Positions 11,076 through 22,008 of a stretch of 64,000 nt of DNA are shown one piece after another. The translations under genes and the position numbers were made by a program. Positions within the stretch are counted from its first letter, which is position 1. Each line of letters starts with the position of its first letter. Source of the stretch: Haliotis asinina (taxonomy: Eukaryota; Mollusca; Gastropoda; Lepetellida; Haliotidae); assembly GCF_037392515.1 (NCBI RefSeq), contig NC_090295.1, positions 19,980,001 through 20,044,000 on the forward strand, written 5' to 3'. Below the pieces are notes generated by a model. The model saw only the letters and a program-made list of their open reading frames with translations. It did no database searches and was not told the origin of the DNA.

Positions 11076-12281
11076 TTAGCTTACCATCAAAGCACAGAGG
11101 AGGCCAGATGAAGATGTAAGGAACAGCAGTAGGAAGGTAACAAAGAACAGGTGATCTACTCTTTGCACTATGAAGGACCATCGCTTCTCGGGGAGAGAAG
11201 GAGCATTTATATCGTTTCCTGACATTTTGACGTCCTGTGATGCTGCTTTTGTGAGAGGCGCGTTTTGCTGATTTCTGAAGGTTAATGTTGTAGAAGAGTA
11301 TCTGGTGAGACGCTGACGAAGTTTCGAGGTGGGCGAGGCTGAGTGAAGGTGTAGAACAAAGACTGATGCCACGACAGTCAGAGTCTTGAGGACAAACATG
11401 CAGATCAGGTAGATACTGAAGAGAGCCACGCTATCGGACACAGGTGGTAAAAGGGTGTTGATATAGGTCAGGTACACGGAGTAGGACAACAGCACAGACA
11501 CACACAGGGTCATCTTCTCACCCGAACCCGGCGGTACGTGGAACACCATCAGATTAAGAGCAGAGAGGACAGACATCGGTACCATCATGGATAAAACGTA
11601 AAAAGGCCGACGGCGAACAAGGATCAACTCAAAAATGAGGGACTGATATTTACCTTCATAGGTATATTCTTTGTGAACGGATGTGTCCGTTATTTCCCAC
11701 TCACCATTTTCTTCAAATGCACGAAATGTGATTGGTGGGTCATAAAAGGTAAAGTTCACTTCGGAACTGAATGATACCCACTGCGTTAAACGAAAATAAC
11801 ATCGCTGACGGTCGAAGGGGAAATACGATACGTCCAGCTTACAAGATGTGACGTGCTTCTTTGCTGCATACCACTCAACAGTTCCATTGCTCCAAACTGT
11901 CGTTGGAAATGAATCCTCGCTCAGATGACCAAATGTGTCAATGGAATTATACAACTTCAAATCTGGCAACCACAGTAACTCTTCAGGCACAACCACCCGG
12001 GAGATATTCTGATATTTGGTTTCATTCCACTCCAGTCCTTTAAGGTTCCACACAAAGTAAAACCAGGCAGTACTTGTCAGTGCCTGTTTGGTTTCATCCA
12101 AATCGTCAAGATGAAGAACATTAAAGTTCACTGATACATTTAGAGCGCCCCCCTCGAAAACAGGAAACTGCAGTGGGTTATTTCTCTTTAAGTAGTCAAG
12201 GACCATGTCTGTGGGAGTGTTCGTTGTAAAATGTCCAGCAACTGTGTGAACGAAGAGCATCATCCACACAGCTGTCTGCAT
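11076..12281 (-). CDS. Receptor B: nicotinic-like Cys-loop receptor subunit
   Basis: Tandem paralogue of receptor A, 401 residues from the chosen start. An upstream in-frame ATG at 12308 would add nine residues, but the shorter start matches A exactly and an acceptor-like TACAG|AAG lies 13 bases before it, so I prefer 12281. It has a signal peptide, loop D tryptophans, WLPDLKLYNS with loop A Tyr, a 13-residue Cys-loop, loop B Trp, RRR before M1, GEKMTLC at M2, M3, a short cytoplasmic loop and M4. The vicinal Cys pair of alpha subunits is absent. Residues 1-55 are only about 65% identical to A while the rest is about 95-97% identical. It is divergently oriented to gene C. Predicted plasma-membrane cation channel subunit. 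Confidence 0.9.
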   Translation of the reverse strand: MQTAVWMMLFVHTVAGHFTTNTPTDMVLDYLKRNNPLQFPVFEGGALNVSVNFNVLHLDDLDETKQALTSTAWFYFVWNLKGLEWNETKYQNISRVVVPEELLWLPDLKLYNSIDTFGHLSEDSFPTTVWSNGTVEWYAAKKHVTSCKLDVSYFPFDRQRCYFRLTQWVSFSSEVNFTFYDPPITFRAFEENGEWEITDTSVHKEYTYEGKYQSLIFELILVRRRPFYVLSMMVPMSVLSALNLMVFHVPPGSGEKMTLCVSVLLSYSVYLTYINTLLPPVSDSVALFSIYLICMFVLKTLTVVASVFVLHLHSASPTSKLRQRLTRYSSTTLTFRNQQNAPLTKAASQDVKMSGNDINAPSLPEKRWSFIVQRVDHLFFVTFLLLFLTSSSGLLCALMVS

Positions 12282-13025
12282 TTTGTCCGACTTCTGTAGC
12301 AACAACAAACACGGTATTGTGTCATTTAGAGTATGACTGATGTTTTGAACTCACAACAATAAAATGAATTATTCATGTTGAATGTCACCGGAATTTCCAT
12401 GTCACTCGATACAAATGTCCCTTATACATTAAACCATGCGATAAAGAACATAACCCATACACCCAGAATAACAAATGTGCTGTTTGAAAACTCAGAAGCA
12501 TTCATCTACAAACGGGAATTAACATGACAGGCTTCTACTCACAAGGGATACATTGAAGGCATATGAATGAGAAATAATCCAATAAATGGCACGATTTGGG
12601 TTTTGGATCAATAATGAGCACTTTCTGAGCGTCAGTGGACAGATCAATAATAAATGCACTTGTGGTAAAGTAAGTTTGAGTTGTTATTTAGCGATAATGA
12701 TATACACTGTTACAAGAGTTATTATTGCTGACAACACAAAGAAAGTATGAGGAAACTATTATTTAACCCCAAATCATTATATCACTGGGTAGCATCCCAT
12801 TCTGTTTGAAGTTCAACATTTCCATTTTCCATTGGTTTTTCTATTCAAAAACAAAACAAAACACACAAAAAACTCTTTATACAAACCTTTGTAAAAATAC
12901 ATCTATTTGATTACACAACAAACCTCAGTAAAAGGAAGAGTCACTCAGTGATATTAACGTTAAAGAACGTGATGACTTTATTTGCGGGTAAAGCACTCCG
13001 AATTCTGCTTTGGCACCTACTGATA

Positions 13026-13195
13026 GAGTGAGTGAGTGAGTTTGTTTTTACGCTGAGCGAAGCAACAATCCAGCATGATAGGTTCGGGGACACCACTGGT
13101 GGGTATCACACAATGTACACAGGTGGACATTGAACCCGTGCGCCGTGACCTGTGACGAATCTGTTACTTCCATCGCTTCCCCATGGCACCACATT
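13026..13195 (-). repeat. SINE family B (tRNA-like), degenerate copy
   Basis: Plus-strand GAGTGAGTGAGTGAG tail followed by a diverged complement of the family B body (GTACACAGG..., TTGAACCCGTGCG). It lies in the 5' flank of receptor B. Confidence 0.5.
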
Positions 13196-13204
13196 ACCGC
13201 ATTA

Positions 13205-13352
13205 AGAGGTTAGCCCAGCAGTTACAGCGTTCGCTCGTCACATCAAAGGCACGTGTTGGATTCCCCACATGGGTACAATGTGTGAAGCCCATATCAGGTG
13301 CCCCCCGCCGCGATGTTGCTGGAATAATGGTAAAATAATCACTCGCTCACTT
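13205..13352 (+). repeat. SINE family B (tRNA-like) copy
   Basis: Contains GTTAGCCCAGCAGTTACAGCG (a degenerate A box region), TGTTGGATTCCCC (degenerate B box), ACATGGGTACAATGTGTGAA and a 3' end resembling CACTCGCTCAC. Family B copies elsewhere keep near-perfect polymerase III A and B boxes. Confidence 0.65.
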
Positions 13353-13614
13353 TGAGCATGAACATTATTCCAACACAAAATCCTATGGAGGAGTGTGGAT
13401 TTAGCAATGCAACAGTAATATCACGGCGGACTTTAGAGAAAAAACGTGACAGTGAACAAAAGTGTAGCAAAGATCGCCAGTGTCCTTATCAAACTGCACA
13501 TAGGCATATAATTCCAACCAGAATACTGATCCCGTGATGTTTGTAAGGAAACAAATTGCAGACTGATGCAGACCCATTCATTTGTGTTCAGTGTCACCCT
13601 TGTCGCATCCTTCA

Positions 13615-13767
13615 AAACGTTAAGGTGTCCGCTCGTCTCGTCGAAGACTAAGGTTCGATCCCCCACATGGACACAATGTGTCAAGGCCCTTTCAGGAGTG
13701 CTCTTCCCTGATATTACTGCACTACAGATAATGCGGCGTAAAGCCATACTCAGTCACCCACTCGTTT
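13615..13767 (+). repeat. SINE family B, degenerate copy
   Basis: Retains AAGGTTCGATCCCCC (B box), ACACAATGTGTCAAGG and the 3' part GCGGCGTAAAGCC. It ends with CAGTCACCCACTCG, a decayed tail. Confidence 0.6.
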
Positions 13768-14314
13768 TAATCGATAACGTAAATGTCACCAAAGTAAAAG
13801 CTCGATGTATCGGATCAATAAGTTATCAAAACTTAAGCATTACTTTATATCGCAACGCGCTAACAACAAACACTAGAGGCCCAGCATATAGGGTTTGTGA
13901 TTAAAGATGGCCGTTGTTTTTGTTGTGTACTTATGTTCAAGGACAACGTGGATAGAGACAAAAACCTGCCGATCGAGTCGTGGTTTTATTGGGGATGCAA
14001 TAACAGAGTACAGCATTCGTTACAGAATAGAAGAAATCACGTAAAATACCATTTGATGAGAGTCCAGGCCAAGGAGAGTGTTCTCTGTTTGTGAGATTAT
14101 TTATAGACATGAATGACGTGTCCTAATTTACTTATACCCTGTGTTCAATTCCCCTTCTAACCCTAAAGGTATTTATGCAAATTTCGTTTTTTCTCAAGTT
14201 TCAAGAGCGTCATGCACGCTTCAAACGGAAGGAAACAAACTTTGCTGTGCAGTTTTATTGTAATAATTCTGTTTGTATGTTTGTTTGTTTGTTTGCATGT
14301 TTACTTGTGTCGGT

Positions 14315-14640
14315 GTTATTTAACTCCGCACTCAGCAATAATTCTAGCTATACGGTGATGGTCTGGAAGCAGTTGAGTCTGGAACATACATTCCACTAAT
14401 CAACAGCATGGGCATCGCTGTACGTAATTATGACCCGACCCGACCCGACCCGACCCGACCCGATATATTAGTTGCCTGTTACAATCGAGTTTGGACTGGA
14501 CAATACAGTGATCAACGGTATGACCATTGATCTGCGCATTTGGGAACCGATGTCATGTGACAAACAAGTCAGAGAGCCTGACCACCTGATCCCGTTAGTC
14601 GTCTCTTACGACAAGCATGGGTTCTAACCCGGATCTTCAC
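14315..14640 (-). repeat. SINE family A, rearranged copy (paralogue of 10020-10269)
   Basis: Same composite structure as the copy in duplication unit 1, plus the 3' body through CTTACGACAAGCATGGG. It contains an expanded CCGAC microsatellite. Confidence 0.6.
14432..14462 (+). repeat. CCGAC pentanucleotide microsatellite
   Basis: About six uninterrupted copies of CCGAC. The paralogous site near 10146 has a single copy (GACCCGATCC), so the array expanded after the tandem duplication. Confidence 0.9.
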
Positions 14641-14968
14641 ATGACCGACATTGGTCATAAGGATGAATATGATACGTATTATGTCACTTGTTCCTAAGGC
14701 AACCATAGTTCCAAAGCTGCTGAGTCATGAATGCCAAGCTTATAAACACAAACGCGACTTTCACCCTGTAATTATGTCTTCAGTGTCTGGTTTAGCGCGA
14801 TATTTACCTCGGATGACCGAGAGAGTGTTTTCCTGTGTTTTACCTGGTTATGTGTATTCAATTGATTCAGTCAAGCTCACACCAGCATACAATTGTTTAG
14901 AATCCCGACAGAGGTATTGTGATCAGCCTGCTGGTACACGCTGCTGCGTTTAACTCTATTCTGTAACA

Positions 14969-16195
14969 ATGCAACAGTCACTCATGTGGTTTCTAATTTT
15001 TCCTACAGTTATGTGCAATGTTACCTTCCTTTCTCCAATGGATCTAGTGTCAGAATATTTATCTAACCACAACCCTTTGTATCGTCCGGTGTCTGTTTCC
15101 AAGTCCAATCTGGAAGTGTCTGTCAAGTTTAATCTGCTACACATTGAAGATCTGGATGAATCAAAACAAATGTTGACCACCATTGGATGGTTTTTGTTCA
15201 AGTGGTCTATTGAGGGAATCTCATGGGATGAAGAAAGATTTCCGAATGTTTCAGTAGTTCCTCTCTCACCAAAAGACATATGGTTGCCAGATTTAGTGTT
15301 GTCAAATGCACACAGCAACTATGGTCGTCTTGGGGGTGAACATCTACCGTGCTCTATCAACAACAACGGAACTGTGGAGTGGTTTGGTGTAGATCGGCGC
15401 TCAACGTCTTGTACTATAGATGTCACCAGTTTCCCATTTGACAATCAGCGCTGCTCATTCAAGCTGATACAATGGCTGACAATCATTTCAGAGGTTAACT
15501 ACACATTTGACAATGAACCAATATCGTACAGTTCGTATGACGAAAATGGTGAGTGGAGGGTCTTGGGTTCGTTTGTCAAAACATATCGAACATATGAAAA
15601 CATGCATCAGGTCCTGGAGTTGGGACTTATTCTTGGTCGACGTCGAGCTTACTACATACTTACTGCCGTTTTGCCTGTTTGCATCCTATCCTGTCTCAAT
15701 CTAATGGTGTTCCATGTGCCCCCGGAGTCGGGAGAGAAGATGAGCTTATGTGTGTCTGTGCTTTTGGCCTATGCAGTTTACCTGACATCCATCAACTCAG
15801 TGCTACCCTCCGTGTCCGACCACGTGGCTCTTTTCAGCGTTTATCTCCACTGCATGTTTGTCCTGAAGGCTCTGACTGTTGTGGCATCAGTCTTTGTCCT
15901 ACACCTTCACGCAGCACTGCCTAAGTCGGCAATGAGAAAGTGGTTGACAAAATATCTCTCCGGTAGCCTAAAGAAGTACACACCTGAAAACAGCTTCACA
16001 CAAGATACAGAAGATACACGAGGAAACGATGTAAAACCTGGAAACAATGTCCATCACGTCAAACACGTCCTGCATGAGGAACACTGGACTGTAATTGTGA
16101 AGAAAGTGGACCATATATTCTTTGGTATTTTCTTACTGTTGTTTATTTTGTTGACAAGTGGATTTTTCTGCGCAATTGTTCTCCGGCATCAATAG
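14969..16195 (+). CDS. Receptor C: nicotinic-like Cys-loop receptor subunit (palindrome left arm)
   Basis: 408 residues. Signal peptide 1-17. Extracellular: TTIGWFLFKW loop D region (71-79), IWLPD at 104-108, Cys-loop C148-C162, loop B Trp169. The loop A tyrosine of nicotinic receptors is Ser here (DLVLSNA), and loop C around KTYRTYENMHQ has no vicinal cysteines. An extra extracellular cysteine sits at 128, absent from A and B. M1 about 226-249, M2 from GEK (255-257) with the conserved 9' Leu, M3 286-312, M4 about 382-404; the M3-M4 loop is short. The outer 20' acidic residue of nicotinic M2 is replaced by Ser/Val-type neutral residues. The -1' Glu supports cation selectivity. It is tail-to-tail with its near twin E across a 4.3-kb spacer. 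Confidence 0.92.
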   Translation: MQQSLMWFLIFPTVMCNVTFLSPMDLVSEYLSNHNPLYRPVSVSKSNLEVSVKFNLLHIEDLDESKQMLTTIGWFLFKWSIEGISWDEERFPNVSVVPLSPKDIWLPDLVLSNAHSNYGRLGGEHLPCSINNNGTVEWFGVDRRSTSCTIDVTSFPFDNQRCSFKLIQWLTIISEVNYTFDNEPISYSSYDENGEWRVLGSFVKTYRTYENMHQVLELGLILGRRRAYYILTAVLPVCILSCLNLMVFHVPPESGEKMSLCVSVLLAYAVYLTSINSVLPSVSDHVALFSVYLHCMFVLKALTVVASVFVLHLHAALPKSAMRKWLTKYLSGSLKKYTPENSFTQDTEDTRGNDVKPGNNVHHVKHVLHEEHWTVIVKKVDHIFFGIFLLLFILLTSGFFCAIVLRHQ

Positions 16196-17012
16196 ATTTT
16201 GTTCAGTCTCTGTAATGATCATAATATCTTATCAGTTGCATAACAAATAATACTAATTAAGGACATACATCTTGTCTTTCTTAGGTTTAAGGTGCTTGCT
16301 TCATGTTTGTTAATACGTTGTTTTCCTGTGTTTTAGTGAGAAATTTCGGTTTAAAAGTGTCTTTAGCTTGTACAATACCATATTCAGTTTGAGAGGTAAT
16401 GCTATGGTCCATTATTCAAATTGTCAACCAGCTCTGAACACTGCACTGTACCGATGTTGATTTACTCAATATATTTGCTAACACTGTCCCAGGTCACCTC
16501 CAGATTAAACCACACAAGATATAACTATAAAACTCTCATACTGCCTCTTCTTTTCAGAATTATGTTTTGCGCTGTTAAACCTGCAGGTAACCCAGCTTTA
16601 CAGTGAAAATATTTTGCTAATTCATATTCACCCTGGTAGTCCATTACCAATAGGTATACAGGTAGAACGTCTTATGTTGCAAACAAATGTATCGTTTTGC
16701 GATGATAAGTCGTTTGTGAAATGTGCTGATGTATGGTCATGTGCATAAAAATAAGCTTTAAAGGTAGTCAGTGTGCTTTGTGGCAAGTAAAACTGCACAT
16801 ATGATTGAACAAGCTTGTATATTTGACGGCGCGAGTGAGCACACAAGGACAGGAAGAAGCGAATGATTGTGTTCAAAGTGCGAATCAGTACCCCTAACAG
16901 TGAATGTAGCACTTCATACACTAAGTGTGCTAACACACATGCTCACAAACACATATGACAGTGTGGACTCTCCACTTTTACTGACGTACGTTATTGACTA
17001 TAGCGCGCTTGC

Positions 17013-17505
17013 CTCAAAAGCGGACCGATGAATTGCAATCTAATTCAAAAACTATAAAACATAAAATATTTAATCAAACGCTGACCATAATCAAAACATC
17101 ATACCAACTCTGTGAGGTTTTAGCAGGATTTTTATCCTTAAAATAAAAATGTTGTTAAACACACTATCATAAAAATAGTGACACAGTTCACTGTTTGTTA
17201 CGAGGGAGGAGTGAAGAGAAAGGCACAGCCAGGTTTTCGATAAGCACGTGCACAAATGTTTTTGAATCATTAACCTGTGCTGTGCTGTCATCATCCTTTC
17301 TCTGCACTCTTCCCTCGTAACAGACAGTGAACTCTGTCAATAATTTTTTCTGATAGTTTGTTTAAGAACTATTTATTTTAGGACAAACAATCTGCAAAAA
17401 CCTCACACAGTTGGTATAATCTTTTAATCATGACCAGTTTTTCACTGAGTATTTTATGATTATTAGTTTTCGAGTTAGATTGCAATTCATCGGTCAGCTT
17501 TTGAG
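17013..17505. repeat. Foldback element (long inverted repeats), left-arm copy
   Basis: The two halves are imperfect inverted repeats of about 230-240 bases. The outer motif CTCAAAAGC..GACCGATGAA is at 17013, its complement ends near 17505, and the short unpaired centre is around 17255. No transposase is present. The same element sits in the right arm at 22163-22806, so it predates the inverted duplication. Probably a non-autonomous MITE-like foldback. Confidence 0.75.
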
Positions 17506-17659
17506 TCAAATGGACCATATACCCTTAAAGAAAAAGAACACTCAGACTTAAGTCTCGAATGAAACACTGAACGCACTCTCGATTGCACATGCATATATTT
17601 TTATACGTTCGAAGCTTAGCTTAGGATTTGATGTCACAATTGAACAAATATACACATTT

Positions 17660-18325
17660 CAACAAAAGCGTCTTTGCTTGCAGAACATAACTATACGCAT
17701 TGTTGTTTCAACTCTATCTAGGAAATTTGCTGTCCCAAAGTGGATGCACGATTGGTGTGAAGATTTGCTTTTACTCTACATACACCTCCTGATATGTCTA
17801 TAATGTGTCAAAGCCAACATATTGACAATAGATCTAGTTATGAATGAATTTCATCTTGTCAGAAACATGTAACTGGGTGCTATCAGCGTGTAGCATTGTA
17901 GATGGCAGTTATTTAAAAAATGTTTAGTTGCTTGGCAAACAAAACTAATCCACAGATATGTGGCGTGAAATTGTGTTCTTGTATATGGTAATGTTTCTTC
18001 ATTCGATTCCTGCAGGGCATTAGTGTGGTATCAATCATTATCCTGAATTTATACAGTTGAAGATAAAGGTTAATCGGCAGAGTCGAGAATGATTATTTTC
18101 TGACACTGATGTGTTTAACTCATCAACAGAGCTTCCAGTGATTATTCAATTCACATTGATCGAAAATACACACTGTAGAAAAAGAAGTATGTCACATGTA
18201 TTTAACAATGTACCTAACGATAATTTGTTCTTGACGATTGTCCAGATCGAGCATTCGTTTGCGCTGACGTTCCTTGTGTCCTCAGAGGCAACACCTGGTC
18301 AGTGCGTAGTGTCTGAGGCGCCAAA
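17660..18325. other. Inner palindrome boundary and 5' flank of pseudogene D
   Basis: No gene is recognised. The part from about 17810 to 18325 resembles 29990-30480, the 5' flank of pseudogene F (shared CAACATATTG, TTTCATCTT, GTTGCTTG.CAA, TAATCGGCAG-type blocks), so D and F derive from one duplicated unit. Confidence 0.6.
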
Positions 18326-18867
18326 TTGGAATACACACTGCTGAGGTTACCAGTGTTTCCTGCAATAATGTGCAAAGTTAGTTTCCTTCCACCAAGGAAT
18401 CTAGTTACCGAATATGTATCTCACCATAATCCCTTTGATCATCCTGTGCCTATTTCCAAGTCCATTCTGGAGGTATGTGTCAACTTTAGTCTGCTTCATA
18501 TCGAAGGTGTGGATGAGTCAAAGCAGATGCTGACAACTGGATGGTTCATGTTCCTGTTCTCATGGAAACTAGAAGGATTGTCATGGGATGAAACTAAATT
18601 TGAGAATATCTTAAAGGTTCCTGTCTTAATAAAAGACACGTGGTTGCCAGATTTAGTAATGTTCAATGCAAATGCCTGTGGCCGTCTTGGGGGTGAACAT
18701 CTCCCAGCCTCGTGGATAGGCGATCAGCTTCCTGGCAGTGTAGATATCACAAGCTTCCCGTTTGACGAACAACGCTGAAAGTGACCTTGATATTCTTTGA
18801 TATTTTCTTTCTGTTGGTCGTTTTGTCAACAAGTTTGTTTTCATCAGCACGATCGTCATTGAGTGAG
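18326..18867 (+). pseudogene. Receptor pseudogene D: extracellular half fused to M4 by internal deletion
   Basis: The start is intact: a signal peptide is followed by LPPRNLVTEYVSHHNP, HIEGVDESKQMLTT, TWLPDLV, GRLGGEHLP and DITSFPFDEQR, ending in TGA exactly where the second Cys-loop cysteine should be. The sequence right after this stop (KVTLIFFDIFFLLVVLSTSL, 18778 onward) is clearly the M4 segment, so a deletion of about 650 bases removed loop B through M3. A further small deletion precedes the Cys-loop. It cannot form a channel; a secreted binding-domain-like fragment is conceivable but unlikely because the Cys-loop is broken. A LINE tail joins its end. Confidence 0.85.
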
Positions 18868-19583
18868 TAATATTTAAAGTCGCATCGGCAACGTTTCAGT
18901 CATATTGTGACTGGAACAAGTTGTAAATTCACCAGAAATGCATGTTAAATCTGTCAACGAAGGACAGTAAAATCAACTAGAATATCACAGTAATTAATAA
19001 ATAAAACTAGCGTCTATCTCTAACATTTGAGTTCAAATGCGGACAAGACAGGATAAACATGGGCTATAGGTCGTCAACAATTTTCGTGTTTCTCACCATA
19101 CTAGGGACCATGGGGACTTACAGTACATTTACTTCCTGCATGGACCCCAGCTGGATTAACACCATCCCTTCAGCTATTACCTATCTACAAATTAGTTAAC
19201 AAATCTAATTCTTCTAAAATGCAATAATTAAACGAGGATTGTTATTATTAAAAACATCCTTCATAGTTCGTGAATATTTATCCTTTGTGATGGAATATTC
19301 TACACAGTCAAGCAGGGCATGCTTGACCGTGATTCTGTCATCACAAGAGATACAAAACGGAGGATCTTTGCCTTCCAATAAAGGCGAAGAGTGTATCCAG
19401 TATGGACAAAACGACATCGTCGCATAACGACCTCTTCAAATCTAGACTGACAACCCAAGTAGGTGTAACCTACATAGGGTTATATGTCTTGTTATTTATT
19501 GATACGTACTTGAGTGTCCCACTTCTACATCAGATCACGGATGTAACCTCTGATGCTAGCTTTATAGAGGATACTAAACGACC
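18860..19583 (-). mobile_element. LINE L4, 5'-truncated copy
   Basis: Minus-strand copy with its tail at 18860-18867 (complement of CTCACTC), the family 3' UTR including CCATGGTCCCTAGTATGG, and the last part of ORF2 (19214-19583) with CISCDDRITVKHALLDC. Its start corresponds to L2 position about 4790, which shows standard 5' truncation. It abuts pseudogene D. Confidence 0.8.
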
Positions 19584-20008
19584 TTCCGTGTAATACCATT
19601 TTTATTAAACGAGTTAATGATTTAATATCAGACGAGCGAACATAAATTGACAGAAACTGCGGCGAAATTGCCTACAGTGTGAGGACTCTCAGCTTTCAAG
19701 TCAAGCAAGGTCTAGTAAAATCGCGACATCAACATTAGCATTGTGACGTCACAACTTTGAACCATTTTGACGTCATACGTCAAGCGGTATTACACGAGTG
19801 TAATAATGAAGTGAAAATATTACACTACAGTATCTTCAACGGGCGAGTAATAAATAGTAATACCCCATGCTTGTAACCAAGTCCAAGTAAAACTAGCATC
19901 TGTTGTGAAAATAGCTAGCATGAATGTCTTTGAGAGACATTGTGCCCGATGTGACAAGTATGTACAAAATTGCGCAAAACATGTACTCCAAAACTGTGCG
20001 ACACTCAA
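19584..20008. other. Palindrome spacer, nothing recognised
   Basis: AT-rich sequence with repeated CGTCA-type strings at 19740-19775. No gene or repeat family is identified. Confidence 0.4.
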
Positions 20009-20015
20009 TCAAGAC

Positions 20016-20259
20016 GACCCGTGAAGGTCCCGGGGTAGAATATGCCTTCAGCAACCCATGCGACTATGCTTGTCGTAAAAGGCGATTAATGGGATCGGGT
20101 GGTCAGGCTCGCTGACTTGGTTGACACATGTCATCGGTTCCTAATTGCGCAGATCGATGCTCATGTTGTTGATCACTGGATTGTCTGGTCCAGACTCGAT
20201 TATTTACAGACCACCGCCATATAGATGGAATATTGAGGCGTAAAACTAAACTCACTCAC
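20016..20259 (+). repeat. SINE family A copy with target-site duplication
   Basis: Begins GACCCGTGAAGGTC and ends AACTCACTCACT, flanked by TCAAGAC at 20009-20015 and 20260-20266. A weakly tRNA-like region (TGGTCAGGCTCGCTG, GGTTCC.AATTGC) lies in the middle. Confidence 0.8.
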
Positions 20260-22008
20260 TCAAGACAGAAATGAGTCTTTGAGGCACTTGCTTCAATGCT
20301 GTCAGTGTATGATTTTGTTACATTCTGTGACTTTATGGGAACATAATGAACTTAATCATTTGGCCTTTCAGGTTTTGGATTCAAGTAATCTTAAAATCAT
20401 CTGAATTTGTTCACAAATGTAAACCATATGTATGCCCAGACCTCAAGTAGCCATTACATCAGGATCAAGTACATGCTTAAATGTACATATCTACAACGTC
20501 CTCGTACATCACAGTCGTATTTTGTGTTGTTCATTTATGTACTGCTCTTCGTCACAACGGAGGAAATAAAGTATATCATTAAGTATAGTATTACCATTAC
20601 CATCCACCAGATATCTCAATGGATACCTTAGCATTTTGATACTTGTGTTCAACTACTTGTAGTCCATTACCAATAGAATTAGTGAGTTACGCCCTACTCA
20701 GCAATGTCCCAGCTATATGGCGGCGGTCTCTTAATAATCGACCGCCTACCGACTGGGGATACAGCAGTACAAACAGGCATACATCAGGCTACCGGCTCTG
20801 AAAACACTGCTACAAAGGGGCGTACATCAAACCAGAGTAGCACACAACCCCATGACAAACTGCTGAAATGGAATGACGCTAACGGGAGAGCGACGGTGTA
20901 TTTGCGTAAGCAGACTATTTGTGTCTGGTATTTGTGAAATTTCCTTGAAAGTTTCATATAGGATGAATCTTAGCTTTGACATTCTCACAAACATGGTAGG
21001 GAGATTTAAAAGGAGATTTATAAGGCACGATTTATTGATCATTTCGGGAACGTCGTCTTTGCTCGTAGGGCGTTTTCTTCCTCATAGGTGGTTTGATCCA
21101 GGTGACCTCACTCAAGGATACATTAAAGCTTGTGTCATATGTTCCCGTGTATCTCTGTTTATGACGTGCGCCATCGCCGACGCAGGATAGGCTCACCTTT
21201 TCACAAACATTTCAAAATCGGCTCTTGGAAGATGTCACTTTCATTAAGAAGACAACACACAGGGTGGCATTTATTGTTGTAAAACAATGTTTAGTACAAC
21301 AGGCAGAAAATACAACTTAATGGTAAATCAATATTTCTGGTGATGATCTATCGGAACTCTCATATTTTTACTCACAAATCGGATATGTAAGAAAGGCAAA
21401 CGAACCAGCGTCGCAATATGTGAAATAACATTCAAGTATCAATGGAGTATTTGAGCCAGTTTTTGAAAACATAAACCGAAAGTCAAGTTTGAGGAAAAAA
21501 TAAAGTATTGTTTGAGGTTGGGGTTAGAAGTGTTTTTGTTTGTTGAAAGGGAAGAGTTCGCACAAACACCACATTGAAATTGAGATGCATATGAACCATG
21601 CATACAGTCAGGCGTACATTGCCGGCTTGAATGGCAATCGTTGACGTGTTTTCTGAACACAGGAGCTATAGCTATGATAACAAAATATCAACAACAACAA
21701 CAGCAACAACAAAAACATTGGACGTCTACACAATCTCCAGCGACGTTTCTTTTGCCCTTCAGTAAATTATTGAAGGACAAAGACACATGGCAGCTTGGCT
21801 GCAGCTTCTTTGTGTATACCTCCTTGGTGATATACGACTTTATATCTTTTGACCCTTCGACAGGTGTCGGAAGTCACACGTCAAACCATTATCATCCATT
21901 ATGAGCAAATCTGTATGCTGCAAAAATGCCGATCTATTTTCGCTTGTGTTGTTCCAAATTATTTTAATTTGAAAAGTAGAATACACATTTCAACAAAAGC
22001 GTCTCTAC
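20260..22008. other. Palindrome spacer, no gene; one SINE A fragment and a CAA tract
   Basis: The segment holds a short family A piece (about 20680-20742: CAATGTCCCAGCTATATGG) and an imperfect CAA tract (21689-21716). Open frames of 70-105 codons here show no domain or coding signature. A short segment at 21982-22004 repeats 17651-17673 in direct orientation at the inner edge of the palindrome. Confidence 0.5.

Larger units (their letters stand above)
10270..14640 (+). repeat. Direct tandem duplication, copy 2 (carries receptor B)
   Basis: Same order as copy 1: 3' flank (10308-11075), receptor gene on the minus strand, 5' flank, then 13970-14640 matching 9690-10269. The 5' flank 12296-13960 holds two additional SINE B-type copies and is otherwise unrecognised. 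The segment 10270-10320 also resembles 9630-9672, which may mark the recombination junction. Confidence 0.75.
14683..17659 (+). repeat. Large inverted duplication, left arm
   Basis: Reverse-complement match to 22009-25156, including gene C/E, about 290 bases of 5' flank, all of the 3' flank and a foldback element. The two proteins differ at 4 of 408 residues and non-coding parts are similarly close by eye (roughly 95-98%). Outside 14683 and inside 17659 the match stops. The 3' flank 16196-17012 holds no recognisable gene. Confidence 0.9.

Noticed and set aside
12282-12308. Upstream start of receptor B (nine extra residues)
   Set aside because: The extension is not shared with receptor A, and an acceptor-like site lies between the two start codons.
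13205-13352. Functional tRNA gene
   Set aside because: Box-like sequences are present, but the rest does not fold as a tRNA and the unit recurs many times with the SINE tail.
14956-15318. Antisense 120-codon frame opposite receptor C (and its twin at 24509-24871)
   Set aside because: It is a shadow of the conserved receptor gene. It is the same in both arms only because the arms are nearly identical.
17100-17300. Open frames inside the foldback element (and twin at 22376-22588)
   Set aside because: They follow from the inverted repeat and change frame with small indels between the two copies.
21641-21904. Polyglutamine-containing open frame
   Set aside because: It comes from a short CAA tract in non-coding spacer, with no domain or paralogue.
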